A stretch of DNA of 64,000 nt from Rhizobium binae. Its GTDB lineage: Bacteria > Pseudomonadota > Alphaproteobacteria > Rhizobiales > Rhizobiaceae. A model generated the notes under the pieces. The model was not told the origin of the DNA. It searched no databases and worked only from the letters and a program-made list of their open reading frames with translations. Positions within the stretch are counted from its first letter, which is position 1. Each line of letters starts with the position of its first letter. Location of the stretch: positions 190,753 through 254,752 of the forward strand of contig NZ_CP071609.1 in the NCBI RefSeq assembly GCF_017357225.1. The letters are read 5' to 3'. This document shows positions 18,148-27,920 of the stretch, one piece after another. The translations under genes were made by a program, and so were the position numbers.

Positions 18148-19384
18148 AGCGGCAATCTTCGCAACACCGGAGGAGATCTCCCGTCAGGTAGCGAGGTCTC
18201 GACGCAGTGAGATGCGGAAGGGACTTCTTCTTTTGGCACCTGCGTTGGTGTTTCTTTTTTTCACCTTCCTGCTGCCGCTCGGCTACATCTTCCGTCTGAG
18301 TGTCTACGATCCGACCGTCCACGATGGCCTGCCGCGCACGGTGGAGGCGCTCCAGACGTGGAGTGGAAGCGGCGCACCCGACGAACAAACGTTCCAGGCG
18401 TTGGCGCAGGATCTTATCGATGCTCGGCAAGCTGATATCGTTGGGTCGATTGCAAATCGACTGAATGTCGAGGCCGCCGGACTGCGCAGTGCCTTCACAA
18501 GAACTGCTAGACGCCTCGGGCAGAAGCCTCCAACCGTGAGCTATTCGGAATGGTTCCAACAAGCGGATCCCGTTTGGAGCGAACAGTCGACTTGGCAGGC
18601 AATTAACCAATTGCGCAGCTCAGTGAGCGCCAACTACTATCTGTCAGCAGTCGATCTCCGCAGAGGCGCGTCGGGCGCCATCGAACTTGCCCCTGAAGAC
18701 AATCGTATCCACACCACGCTCTTCGCGAGAACGTTCCTGGTCGCCTTTTCGGTGACTGCACTGTGCATCCTCCTCGGCTATCCGGTAGCCTACCTGATCG
18801 CGACATCGTCGAAGTTCCTCGGCTCCATAATGATTGTTCTCGTCCTTCTGCCGTTTTGGACGTCGTTGCTTGTTCGAACCACGGGTTGGATCGTGCTCCT
18901 GCAGTCCCAGGGCGTGCTGAACGACATCTTTGTTTATCTGGGAATTATCTCGGACGAGAATAGGGTTAGGATGATCTATAACCTCGCCGGCACGCTTATT
19001 GCCATGACCCATATCTTGCTGCCGTTTTTCATTCTTCCCCTCTACAGCGTGATGGTTTCGATATCTCCGGTCTACATGCGAGCTGCTCAATCGCTGGGCG
19101 CCCACCGCTTCTACGCCTTCTGGAAGGTCTACTTTCCAAACACACTTCCAGGTGTCGGTTCCGGGGCACTTCTCGCTTTCATTCTTGCCGTCGGATATTA
19201 CATCACTCCTGCTCTCGTTGGCGGACAGTCGGGGCAGATGATCTCCAACATGATCGCGTTCCATGTCCAGTCGTCGTTGAACTGGGGGCTGGCGGCAGCT
19301 CTCGGGATGATACTCCTGTCGGTGGTCCTGGTTCTCTACGCCATTTATCACCGATACTCCGGCGCAAACCGGCTGGTGAACTGA
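18140..19384 (+). CDS. ABC transporter permease (PotB/PotH-like)
   Basis: 414 aa, ATG at 18140 overlapping the ATPase stop by 8 bases. The first membrane segment is at about 32-55 (LLLLAPALVFLFFTFLLPLG). A long soluble stretch of about 130 residues then precedes the binding-protein-dependent permease core with five further segments and the EAA-type loop (QSLGAHRFYAFWKVYFPN). The extra loop is longer than in E. coli PotB. Forms one half of the transmembrane pore with the next gene. Confidence 0.92.
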   Translation: MAEAAIFATPEEISRQVARSRRSEMRKGLLLLAPALVFLFFTFLLPLGYIFRLSVYDPTVHDGLPRTVEALQTWSGSGAPDEQTFQALAQDLIDARQADIVGSIANRLNVEAAGLRSAFTRTARRLGQKPPTVSYSEWFQQADPVWSEQSTWQAINQLRSSVSANYYLSAVDLRRGASGAIELAPEDNRIHTTLFARTFLVAFSVTALCILLGYPVAYLIATSSKFLGSIMIVLVLLPFWTSLLVRTTGWIVLLQSQGVLNDIFVYLGIISDENRVRMIYNLAGTLIAMTHILLPFFILPLYSVMVSISPVYMRAAQSLGAHRFYAFWKVYFPNTLPGVGSGALLAFILAVGYYITPALVGGQSGQMISNMIAFHVQSSLNWGLAAALGMILLSVVLVLYAIYHRYSGANRLVN

Positions 19385-19394
19385 GGAGCGAGCT

Positions 19395-20240
19395 ATGAAC
19401 GGCTATACTATCGAGACAGCCTGGTCGGTTCTCTTCCGTGTCATTTGCTGGACAATCCTGATCTTTCTCATCGCGCCAATTTTCGTGATTATTCCGCTTT
19501 CCTTTAACGCAGAGCCCTACTTTACGTTTACCAGCGGCATGCTGCACCTCCGCTCCGAAGCATTCTCCACGCGCTGGTACGACGCATTCGTCTCAGATGC
19601 CGGATGGATGGTTGCCGTGAGGAACAGTTTCCTCGTCGGGATCCTGTCGACGTTACTGGCAACAACGCTCGGCACTCTCGCCGCATTGGGCCTCAACAAG
19701 CCGCTCCCATTGCGCAGCCTGATCGTCAGCCTTCTTCTGGCACCGATGATCGTCCCGATCATCGTGCTGGCCGCCGGAACCTACTTCGTGTTCGCGAAAG
19801 TTGGCCTCGTTGACAGCTATCTCGGACTGGTGCTCGCTCACGCTACCTTGGGATTGCCGTTCGTGGTCGTGACAGTGCTGGCCAGCCTCTCGAACTTCGA
19901 CCATGGTCTTGTCCGCGCGGGTCTCATTTCGGGGGCACATCCGACGATGGTCTTCCGTCGCATCACGTTGCCGCTCATCGCACCAGGCGTCCTTTCCGGC
20001 GCGGCGCTGGCCTTCGTGACATCGTTTGACGAAGCAGTGATCACCCTCTTCCTATCCCCAAGTCCGGGATATTACACAGTCCCCCGTAAGATGTGGTCCG
20101 GCTTGCGCGAACAAATCAGCCCTACCATCCTCGCCGTTGCCACCACCTGGATCGTTCTCTCCTTGGTGCTGATGATTTTGATGGGCGTGTTGCGGCGCCA
20201 ATCTGTCAAGCGGTCGGCTAAGCCCATCAGCGTCGTTTGA
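19395..20240 (+). CDS. ABC transporter permease (PotC/PotI-like)
   Basis: 281 aa with six predicted membrane segments and the EAA loop (ISGAHPTMVFRRITLPLIAP). ATG at 19395 is preceded by GAGGAG. It is 10 bases after the first permease gene and pairs with it to complete the polyamine-type importer. Confidence 0.93.
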   Translation: MNGYTIETAWSVLFRVICWTILIFLIAPIFVIIPLSFNAEPYFTFTSGMLHLRSEAFSTRWYDAFVSDAGWMVAVRNSFLVGILSTLLATTLGTLAALGLNKPLPLRSLIVSLLLAPMIVPIIVLAAGTYFVFAKVGLVDSYLGLVLAHATLGLPFVVVTVLASLSNFDHGLVRAGLISGAHPTMVFRRITLPLIAPGVLSGAALAFVTSFDEAVITLFLSPSPGYYTVPRKMWSGLREQISPTILAVATTWIVLSLVLMILMGVLRRQSVKRSAKPISVV

Positions 20241-20251
20241 GACATTTCTCG

Positions 20252-20962
20252 ATGAACGATTACGTCGGCAAAGATGAGCCGCTAACCATCCTCCTCGGCA
20301 ACAATTTCGGTCGAACGACCTGGGTGTCGCAGGTTCCAGTTGCCAGGCTGGTGCACTCCGCGTCCTGCCCGAAAGAGTTGGAACGATTCGCCACCATTCC
20401 GGTGAACATGATACGCTCCACGGCCAGGCAGATCCTCTTCGGGCTGGTAAAATCGGCCCAGGAACAACGGCTCGAGCAGGGTGCGCCGATCCTGCCGGAG
20501 TTTGCTCAGATACTATCACTGCTGCATGTCCCCTCGCTGCGCACGCTGCGACCTTTCGTTGTCCACATCGAGGAGATTGCACCCGATAATGACGGTATCC
20601 GCACGCAACGCATATTCTGGCATACGCGGGAGACCTTAGGGTTTCGGGTCTACCTTCCACCCGAATATTCGTGGCGAATAATGTCAGGGCATTCCGATGT
20701 CGCTGCGTGCTGTCTTGCGCTTGAGATGTGCGACACCATCGTTCGCTCAAATTGTTACCCGGACGAGCGCTTTTTCCCGCGCGTCAAAGCCTTGAGTGAG
20801 AACGAACTGACCGTTTGGTTGGAGGCTCTTGCGTGTTCGCATTCCTTCACAAAAGTCGCGGTGGAGTTCTATCTGGGTATGTCGCCGGAAGAAGAGCGTG
20901 ACGTCGCGCACGGCCTGTTGGCCAACCAAGGCACTCATCACCGGGCGGCTCGCGCAGTCTAA
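20252..20962 (+). CDS. Hypothetical protein in the transporter operon
   Basis: 236 aa, ATG at 20252, 11 bases after the permease gene, so probably in the same transcript. No signal peptide or membrane segment is evident, and no motif I recognise. The middle (about 110-150) has alternating hydrophobic and aromatic residues (FWHTRETLGFRVYLPPEYSW), as in a beta-rich fold. The end is helical and acidic (GMSPEEERDVAHGL). Cys residues cluster at about 148-160. Function unknown; its location suggests a role in handling the imported compound or in regulation. Confidence 0.65.
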   Translation: MNDYVGKDEPLTILLGNNFGRTTWVSQVPVARLVHSASCPKELERFATIPVNMIRSTARQILFGLVKSAQEQRLEQGAPILPEFAQILSLLHVPSLRTLRPFVVHIEEIAPDNDGIRTQRIFWHTRETLGFRVYLPPEYSWRIMSGHSDVAACCLALEMCDTIVRSNCYPDERFFPRVKALSENELTVWLEALACSHSFTKVAVEFYLGMSPEEERDVAHGLLANQGTHHRAARAV

Positions 20963-20991
20963 ATCGAATGCCTGCATCTAATGGAAATGAG

Positions 20992-21789
20992 ATGTCGAAG
21001 ATAGGTATCATCGGAGCTTCGGGGTGGTTGGGCTCGTCCTTGGCGCAGGGCCTTGTCGACGCGGGGGTAGCCAATCCACAGGATTTGATCCTTTCCTATC
21101 GAAGCAGAAAACCCAATATTCTTCCGGACGCCGTTTGGACCCTGGACAACAAACTCCTTGCCGAGGAGGCGGCGGTCGTCATCGTTTCGGTACAACCAGG
21201 CGATTTTCCCTCGGTCGACATCGCGATCGGAGGAAAGCTCGCGATTTCTGTCATGGCCGGGATCAACTTGGCGGCGCTTTCCCGCCACCTGGGAACGGAT
21301 CGCGTCGTTCGGTCCTTGCCGAATGCTGCAGCCGAGGTCAGACAGTCCTATACGCCGTGGGTCGCCTCCCCAAAGGTGACAGATGAGGATCGTGCCCTGT
21401 TACGTCGGATTGCCGGAGCCTGGGGCGAAGCTGATGAGCTCCGTTTCGAACTCGATTTGGACTACTTCACCGGATTGACGGGTTCAGGCCCCGCATTTCC
21501 CGCCTTGCTTGCACGCGCAATGGCGCGGGATGCTGTGGCAAGGGGGATCGACCCCGCGATCGCGCGCAAGGCCGTTGTCGCCGTGCTGAAAGGCGCCGGC
21601 GCGCTCTTTGAGCGAACTTCAGACGCGCCTGAGGATGTGGTCCGACGTTTCGTCGATTACAAAGGCACCACTTCGGCAGCCTTGGAGGCGATGATCGCCG
21701 GCAACTTCGAGAGGGCCGTCAGCAATGGCCTTGAGGCAGCGCTTGCCCGATCGTACGTGCTCGGGTCCAGCGAAGGCAAAGTCGACTGA
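20992..21789 (+). CDS. Pyrroline-5-carboxylate reductase-like (ProC family) oxidoreductase
   Basis: 265 aa from the ATG at 20992 (MSKIGIIGASGWLGSSLAQG); an ATG at 20968 is in the same frame. The N-terminal Rossmann fold has GASGWLGSSLA for NAD(P). The C-terminal helical dimerisation domain has GLTGSGPAFPALLARAMARD, which matches the ProC family. The usual SPGGTT-type signature reads DYKGTTSAALEAM, so the active site is not standard. It may reduce a cyclic imine produced in this pathway and need not be a biosynthetic ProC. Confidence 0.8.
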   Translation: MSKIGIIGASGWLGSSLAQGLVDAGVANPQDLILSYRSRKPNILPDAVWTLDNKLLAEEAAVVIVSVQPGDFPSVDIAIGGKLAISVMAGINLAALSRHLGTDRVVRSLPNAAAEVRQSYTPWVASPKVTDEDRALLRRIAGAWGEADELRFELDLDYFTGLTGSGPAFPALLARAMARDAVARGIDPAIARKAVVAVLKGAGALFERTSDAPEDVVRRFVDYKGTTSAALEAMIAGNFERAVSNGLEAALARSYVLGSSEGKVD

Positions 21790-22773
21790 TCACCGCTTGG
21801 CCTTCGTTAATTTCTCTCGAAACCGGCTCGGAGTGCTGGAAAAGCGTGCTGTGAATGCTTTTGAAAAGTGTCCCGCGCTGGAAAAGCCGGTCGCGAACGC
21901 GATCTCTGAAATCAACAGCGGGCTTTGTTCCAGCAGTCTGCGTGCGTGATCCAGGCGGACGTTTCGGTAAGCTTCGAGAAATCCGATTTCCAACTGGTCC
22001 GTAAACAATCTGTCCAGATGGCGAACGCTGACGCCGGCAACCTTCGCCATCGCGTCGCGGGATAGTGGCTGTTCGATCGTGGCCTCCATCTTTTCCAAGA
22101 CTGCCAGTAGCGCTGGATGATGGGTGCCAAACCGCTCCGCCGCCGAGCCGCGCTGTGGCGCGGTGGGCTCGCCGACCGCCGTATGGAGATACCAATCACT
22201 GACGCGGCGGGCGAAATGCGATCCCATCCGTTCCGAAATCATCGCATGCATCATGTCGAGCGGCGCGATACCGCCGCCGCAGGTTATACGATCGCCGTCT
22301 ATGACAAAGCGCGCCTGCCGGGGCGAAAGATGCGGAAAGGCTTCTTTCAAAAGCTCGGCGTGTTCCCAGTGAATGGTGAAGTTGCGATTGTCCATGAGCC
22401 CCGCGGCAGCCAGAAGATAGGCGCCCGATGATATGCCGCCGATCCTGACGCCCTGCCGCGAGAGTTTGCGCAGTGTGCCGTAAAGTCCGTCCCGGTCCTC
22501 CCAGTCCTGCCGGTTGCCGCCGGCGCAGACGAAGACCGTGTGGCAGCCTCCACCCTTGGCCAGTAGATCCTCGCAATCGATGCTCAGACCCGACGAGCTT
22601 CGCACCGGTTGGCCGGAGGGCGAAAGCGGGGTGATGTCGTAGAGCGATATCCCGGCAATGAGATTGGCAGCACGCAGTGGCTCCGTCGCCGATGCATAGG
22701 ACATCAGCGCAAAATTGGGCACGAGTAGAAAGCCAATGCGTTGCAAAGCCTTCGATTCATTTAGAGAGCTCAT
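21790..22773 (-). CDS. GATase1-AraC family regulator (GlxA/GbdR type)
   Basis: 327 aa. An N-terminal DJ-1/PfpI-like domain (about 10-195, with GGCHTVFVCAGGNRQDW) and a C-terminal AraC DNA-binding domain (about 220-322) with two helix-turn-helix units (MAKVAGVSVRHLDRLFT and ISEIAFATGFSSAGHFSKAF). This class includes GbdR, SouR and CdhR, which control glycine betaine, dimethylglycine and sarcosine catabolism. It is divergent from soxB with a 94-base gap and is very probably the activator of the sarcosine oxidase operon. Confidence 0.92.
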   Translation of the reverse strand: MSSLNESKALQRIGFLLVPNFALMSYASATEPLRAANLIAGISLYDITPLSPSGQPVRSSSGLSIDCEDLLAKGGGCHTVFVCAGGNRQDWEDRDGLYGTLRKLSRQGVRIGGISSGAYLLAAAGLMDNRNFTIHWEHAELLKEAFPHLSPRQARFVIDGDRITCGGGIAPLDMMHAMISERMGSHFARRVSDWYLHTAVGEPTAPQRGSAAERFGTHHPALLAVLEKMEATIEQPLSRDAMAKVAGVSVRHLDRLFTDQLEIGFLEAYRNVRLDHARRLLEQSPLLISEIAFATGFSSAGHFSKAFTARFSSTPSRFREKLTKAKR

Positions 22774-22867
22774 GGCCTATTTCTATATCAATGTGTCCCT
22801 TGTATGCAATTGCTGTCGTCGAGAATGGCTTAGGGTAATCATCGACACCTCCATTGACGGGCAATCC

Positions 22868-24118
22868 ATGCGGTATTCAGCACTATCCCTGCTTCTTAAC
22901 GGACTTCGTGGCAACAAGGCCTGGGCGCCGGCCTGGCGCCAGCCGGAGCCGAAGTCCCATTACGACGTAATCATCGTCGGCGGTGGCGGCCATGGTCTTG
23001 CGACCGCCTATTACCTTGCCAAGGAATTCGGCATCACAAATGTCGCCGTGCTGGAAAAAGCCTATATCGGAGGCGGAAACGTCGGCCGCAATACGACGAT
23101 CATCCGGTCGAACTACCTGCTGCCCGGCAATAACCCGTTCTACGAGTTTTCCATGAAGCTCTGGGAAGGGCTGGAACAGGATTTTAACTTCAATGCGATG
23201 GTCTCGCAGCGCGGCGTTCTGAACCTCTTCCATTCGGATGCTCAGCGTGACGCCTATACACGGCGCGGCAATGCCATGCGTCTCCACGGCGTCGATGCTG
23301 AACTGCTCGATCGCGCCGCGGTGCAAAAGATGCTGCCCTTCCTCGATTTCAACAATGCCCGCTTCCCGATTCAGGGCGGTTTGATCCAGCGGCGCGGCGG
23401 CACGGTTCGCCACGATGCCGTGGCCTGGGGCTATGCCCGTGGCGCCGACATGCGCGGCGTCGACATCATCCAGAATTGCGAAGTGACCGGCATCCGCCGC
23501 GAAAACGGCAAAGTTACGGGCGTCGAGACGAGCCGTGGCTTCATCGGCTGCGGTAAGCTCGGCCTTGCGGCCGCCGGCAATTCCTCGCGCGTCGCCGAAA
23601 TGGCGGGTCTGAAATTGCCGATGGAAAGCCATGTGCTGCAGGCTTTCGTATCGGAGGGATTGAAGCCATTCATCGATGGTGTCGTCACCTTCGGCGCCGG
23701 CCATTTCTATGTCTCGCAGTCCGACAAGGGCGGCCTTGTCTTCGGCGGCGATATCGACGGTTACAATTCGTATGCGCAGCGCGGCAATCTGGCGACGGTC
23801 GAGCATGTGATCGAAGCCGGCAAGGCAATGATCCCATCGCTGTCGCGTGTCCGGGTGCTGCGCTCCTGGGGTGGCATCATGGACATGTCCATGGATGGTA
23901 CACCGATCATCGACCGCACGCCGATCGACAATCTCTATCTCAATGCGGGCTGGTGTTATGGCGGCTTCAAGGCGACGCCGGCGTCGGGCTTCTGCTTTGC
24001 GCACCTGCTCGCCCGCGGCGTCGCGCACGATACCACGCGGCAGATGCGGCTCGACCGCTTCGAGCGCGGCTATCTGATCGACGAAAAGGGCCAGGGCGCC
24101 CAACCGAACCTGCACTGA
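22868..24118 (+). CDS. soxB: Sarcosine oxidase subunit beta
   Basis: 416 aa, the normal length. Flavin-binding oxidoreductase subunit of heterotetrameric sarcosine oxidase, which oxidises sarcosine to glycine. The Rossmann motif VIIVGGGGHGLATAYYLAKE (about 35-54) binds FAD. His/Arg residues typical of covalent FMN attachment lie in GRNTTIIRSNY. The ATG at 22868 gives the characteristic MRYSALSLLLNGL start, although its ribosome-binding site is weak. First gene of soxBDAG-folD. Confidence 0.97.
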   Translation: MRYSALSLLLNGLRGNKAWAPAWRQPEPKSHYDVIIVGGGGHGLATAYYLAKEFGITNVAVLEKAYIGGGNVGRNTTIIRSNYLLPGNNPFYEFSMKLWEGLEQDFNFNAMVSQRGVLNLFHSDAQRDAYTRRGNAMRLHGVDAELLDRAAVQKMLPFLDFNNARFPIQGGLIQRRGGTVRHDAVAWGYARGADMRGVDIIQNCEVTGIRRENGKVTGVETSRGFIGCGKLGLAAAGNSSRVAEMAGLKLPMESHVLQAFVSEGLKPFIDGVVTFGAGHFYVSQSDKGGLVFGGDIDGYNSYAQRGNLATVEHVIEAGKAMIPSLSRVRVLRSWGGIMDMSMDGTPIIDRTPIDNLYLNAGWCYGGFKATPASGFCFAHLLARGVAHDTTRQMRLDRFERGYLIDEKGQGAQPNLH

Positions 24119-24140
24119 TCACACGAAGGAAAAGCCGGAT

Positions 24141-24404
24141 ATGGCAAGCCTCGTTCCCTGCCCCCATTGCGGCAGACGACCCAAGGAAGAATTCACCGTG
24201 AAGGGCGCAGCACTTGCCCGCCCGGCACCGGAGGCCGAGGCGGCGGCCTGGATGGATTACGTCTACCTGCGCGACAACCCGCGCGGCCGATATGAGGAAT
24301 ATTGGCACCACACGTCGGGCTGCCGCCGCTGGCTGGTGGTGACCCGCGATACCGCCACCCATGAGATAGAAGCGAGCCGCGATGCGGCGCTCGCGCAAGG
24401 ATAG
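24141..24404 (+). CDS. soxD: Sarcosine oxidase subunit delta
   Basis: 87 aa. Small subunit with a zinc-binding set of Cys and His: CPHCGRRP at about 7-14, then a YWHHTSGCRRW motif. It lies 22 bases after soxB and 6 bases before soxA. Confidence 0.97.
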   Translation: MASLVPCPHCGRRPKEEFTVKGAALARPAPEAEAAAWMDYVYLRDNPRGRYEEYWHHTSGCRRWLVVTRDTATHEIEASRDAALAQG

Positions 24405-24410
24405 TCGCCC

Positions 24411-27374
24411 ATGACACCGTATCGTTTGCAGAATGGCGGCTTGATCGATCGGCAGGTAAGCCTGTCCTTCTCCTTCGACGGCAAGAAAATGCTCGGCTTC
24501 GGCGGCGACAGCCTTGCCTCCGCGCTGCTTGCCAACGGCCAGCTTCTGGTCGGTCGCAGCTTCAAGTATCACCGTCCGCGCGGCATCCTGACCGCGGGCG
24601 CGGCAGAGCCGAATGCGCTGATGACCATCGGCCAGGGCGGCCGCACTGAGCCTAACACCCGCGCCACCATGCAAGAGCTTTACCAGGGGCTGGAAGCCAG
24701 GAGCCAGAACCGTTGGCCGTCGCTCGACTTCGACATCGGCTCGCTGAACAGCCTGCTGTCGCCATTCCTCGGCGCGGGCTTCTACTACAAGACCTTCATG
24801 TGGCCGGCTCCATTTTGGGAAAAGGTCTACGAGCCCTTCATCCGCAAGGCTGCCGGTCTCGGCAAGGCGAGCTACGAGGCGGACCCGGATACCTACGAGA
24901 AGTGCTGGGCGCATTGCGATCTCCTGATCATCGGCGCCGGACCGGCCGGTCTTGCCGCGGCATTGACAGCGGGTCGTTCCGGTGCGCGGGTCATTGTGAT
25001 CGACGAGCATTCGATAATCGGCGGTTCGCTTCTGTCGGACACGGCGACGATCGGCGGCGCGACGGCCATCGATTTCGTCCGTGAGGCGCAGGCCGATCTT
25101 CAGGCGCTGCCGAATGTGCAGGTTCTCGACCGCACCACAGTTTTCGGCTGGTACGATGGCAATGTGTTCGGCGCGGTCGAGCGCGTCCAGAAGCATGTCG
25201 CCCTGCCGAAGGCCGAAGTGCCGGTCGAGCGGCTGTGGCGCATCGCGGCGAAACAGGCGCTTCTGGCGACCGGCGCCGAGGAGCGTCCACTGGTCTTCGG
25301 CGGCAACGACACGCCCGGCGTAATGATGGCCGGTGCGATGCGCACCTATCTCAACCGCTTCGGCGTGGCGCCCGGTCGTGAAGTGGCGATCTTCACCACC
25401 AATGACAGCGGCTATGCGCTTGCTCTCGATCTCGAGGCGCGGGGTATCGTGCCTGTGGCGATCATCGACAGCCGCCCGGAAGGCTCAGCCGCCTATGCCG
25501 GACACGCACGCGTCATCAAGGGTGCCTTCGTCTCCGACGCCAAGGGCGGCAAGGCCCTGTCGTCCATCGAAATCTCGAGGAGCGGCGGCAGGGAAACCCT
25601 CAAAACGGACGCGTTGGCCGTGGCGGGTGGTTTCAGCCCGATCATCCATCTTGCCTGCCATCGCGGCGGCAAGCCGGTCTGGTCCGACGAGCAGGCGGCG
25701 TTTCTCGCCCCGGAAAGCCTCATCGGTCTGCAACTTGCCGGCTCCGTTCTCGGCGCTTCCAGCATCGCGGCCTCGTTGACCGAAGGCGCTGCCAGAGCGT
25801 CCGTCATGGTCTCCGACATGGGCTTTCCCGTCGCGCCGGCGAGCTTCGGCGAGGTAGAAGGCGACATGGCGAGCCGGCCGGCCAAGGCACTCTGGACCAT
25901 TCCGAACGTCAAGGGCAAGGCCTTCGTCGATTACCAGAACGACGTGCACCGCAAGGATCTCGGCCTCGCCGTCCGGGAAGGATACGGCCATGTCGAGCTT
26001 GCCAAGCGCTACACGACCAATGGCATGGCGACCGACCAGGGCAAGCTTTCCAATGTCAACGCCATCGGACTTCTGGCCGAAGCGCGGGGCGTTTCTCCTG
26101 CTGATGTCGGCACGACGACGTTCCGTCCCTTCTACACGCCAGTGTCGTTCGGCGCGCTGACCGGTGCCTATCATGGCTCCCATTTCCAGCCGGTGCGCAA
26201 GTCGCCGTTGCATGACTGGGCGAAGAAAAACGGCGCGGTCTTCGTCGAAACAGGCCTGTGGTATCGCTCCTCCTGGTTCCCGCGCGATGGCGAGACCACC
26301 TGGCGCGAAAGCGTCGATCGCGAAGTGAAGAATGCCCGCGTCAATGCCGGTCTTTGCGACGTGTCGATGCTCGGCAAGATCGAAGTGTGCGGCAAGGACG
26401 CCGCCGAATTCCTCAACCGCGTCTATTCGAACGCCTTCCTGAAACTGCCGGTTGGCAAGGCGCGCTACGGCCTGATGCTGCGCGAAGACGGCATGATCTA
26501 TGACGACGGCACGACCAGCCGCCTGTCGGAAGAGCATTTTTTCATGACGACGACGACCGCCTATGCCGCGGGCGTCATGAACCACCTTGAATTCTGCAGC
26601 CAAGCGCTGTGGCCGGAACTTGACGTGCGGCTTGCCTCGGCGACTGATCAATGGGCGCAGATGGCGATTGCCGGGCCGAAATCCCGCATGATCCTGCAGA
26701 AGATTGTCGATGAGAATATTTCGAACGATGCCTTCCCGTTCCTAGGCGCCAAGGAAGTTTCCCTGTTCGCCGGTCAGTTGCATGGCCGTCTCTTCCGGAT
26801 TTCGTTCTCCGGCGAACTGGCCTACGAACTGGCGGTTCCGGCCGGCTATGGCGAAAGCGTTGCTGACGCCTTGATGGAAGCGGGCCGCGAGCACGGCATC
26901 CAGCCCTATGGCGTCGAGGCGCTAGGCGTCATGCGCATCGAAAAGGGCCACGTCACTCATAACGAGATCAACGGCACCGTGGTGCCGGGCGACCTCGGTT
27001 TCGGCAAGATGGTGTCTGCCACCAAGCCGGACTTCATCGGCAAGGCTATGGTCGGCCGCGAAGGTCTCATCGACGCCGAACGTGGCCAACTTGTCGGTGT
27101 GCGACCGCTCGATCCCGCCACATCCTTCCGCAGCGGTTCGCACATTCTTGCCAAGGATGCGCCGGCGACGCTCGAAAACGATCAGGGTTATGTCACATCG
27201 TCCGCCTACTCGCCGCATGTGGGTTCCACGATCGGACTTGCGCTCGTCAAACGCGGCTCCGAACGGCATGGCGAAGACGTCATGATCTGGAACGGCCTGA
27301 GCGACGAGTACACGCCCGGCCGCCTCTGCAATCCGGTTTTCGTCGATCCAGAAAACGAGAAGCTTCATGTCTGA
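24411..27374 (+). CDS. soxA: Sarcosine oxidase subunit alpha
   Basis: 987 aa. The N-terminal 2Fe-2S-like/NAD-binding half includes LLIIGAGPAGLAAALTAGRS (about 170-190). The C-terminal third (about 600-987) is a GcvT-type folate-binding domain that captures formaldehyde from the oxidation as 5,10-methylene-THF. It overlaps soxG by 8 bases. Confidence 0.97.
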   Translation: MTPYRLQNGGLIDRQVSLSFSFDGKKMLGFGGDSLASALLANGQLLVGRSFKYHRPRGILTAGAAEPNALMTIGQGGRTEPNTRATMQELYQGLEARSQNRWPSLDFDIGSLNSLLSPFLGAGFYYKTFMWPAPFWEKVYEPFIRKAAGLGKASYEADPDTYEKCWAHCDLLIIGAGPAGLAAALTAGRSGARVIVIDEHSIIGGSLLSDTATIGGATAIDFVREAQADLQALPNVQVLDRTTVFGWYDGNVFGAVERVQKHVALPKAEVPVERLWRIAAKQALLATGAEERPLVFGGNDTPGVMMAGAMRTYLNRFGVAPGREVAIFTTNDSGYALALDLEARGIVPVAIIDSRPEGSAAYAGHARVIKGAFVSDAKGGKALSSIEISRSGGRETLKTDALAVAGGFSPIIHLACHRGGKPVWSDEQAAFLAPESLIGLQLAGSVLGASSIAASLTEGAARASVMVSDMGFPVAPASFGEVEGDMASRPAKALWTIPNVKGKAFVDYQNDVHRKDLGLAVREGYGHVELAKRYTTNGMATDQGKLSNVNAIGLLAEARGVSPADVGTTTFRPFYTPVSFGALTGAYHGSHFQPVRKSPLHDWAKKNGAVFVETGLWYRSSWFPRDGETTWRESVDREVKNARVNAGLCDVSMLGKIEVCGKDAAEFLNRVYSNAFLKLPVGKARYGLMLREDGMIYDDGTTSRLSEEHFFMTTTTAYAAGVMNHLEFCSQALWPELDVRLASATDQWAQMAIAGPKSRMILQKIVDENISNDAFPFLGAKEVSLFAGQLHGRLFRISFSGELAYELAVPAGYGESVADALMEAGREHGIQPYGVEALGVMRIEKGHVTHNEINGTVVPGDLGFGKMVSATKPDFIGKAMVGREGLIDAERGQLVGVRPLDPATSFRSGSHILAKDAPATLENDQGYVTSSAYSPHVGSTIGLALVKRGSERHGEDVMIWNGLSDEYTPGRLCNPVFVDPENEKLHV

Positions 27375-27900
27375 ATTCCGCGTCACCCTGCGGCCAGCAC
27401 TGGCCACCACGGATCCCGTTGCTTCCGACCGGATCACGCTCGAAGCCCTGGCTGAAGGCCATGTCATTCATGTTCTCGGCAAGCCTGGCGATGACGGTGT
27501 CGCCGCACGGCTCGCGCCGTTTTCTGACGGTACGGCGCATGCGGTTCGCGCCGCCGGCCCGGGCCAGTGGTTTATCGTTGGTAACGGCGTGAAATCGTAT
27601 GCGGAACTCTCGGCCCTTTCCGAAGCGCTGAAGCCGGGCGCTTTTGGCGTTGATCAGAGCCAGGGCCGCGTTCGTATGCTGGCTAGAGGCTCGATGGTCG
27701 AGCGGGTGCTGGCCAAGGGGACGGCGGTCGATCTGTCGCTTACCGCCTTTCCGATCGGTCATTCTACAACCACGCTGTTCGGCCACATTGCCGCGCACGT
27801 AACCCGCACCGGTGAGGATGCCTTCGAGATCATGGTTCTGCGCGGTTTCGCTGAAAGCCTGTGGGACGATCTTGCCAGCATGTGCGCCGAATATCTCTGA
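27367..27900 (+). CDS. soxG: Sarcosine oxidase subunit gamma
   Basis: 177 aa, GcvT-like small fold that packs on the alpha subunit. It overlaps the end of soxA (ATGTCTGA). The order soxB-D-A-G is conserved in rhizobia. It is followed by folD after 20 bases. Confidence 0.95.
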   Translation: MSEFRVTLRPALATTDPVASDRITLEALAEGHVIHVLGKPGDDGVAARLAPFSDGTAHAVRAAGPGQWFIVGNGVKSYAELSALSEALKPGAFGVDQSQGRVRMLARGSMVERVLAKGTAVDLSLTAFPIGHSTTTLFGHIAAHVTRTGEDAFEIMVLRGFAESLWDDLASMCAEYL

Positions 27901-27920
27901 AGCCAAACGACGGATATCCC

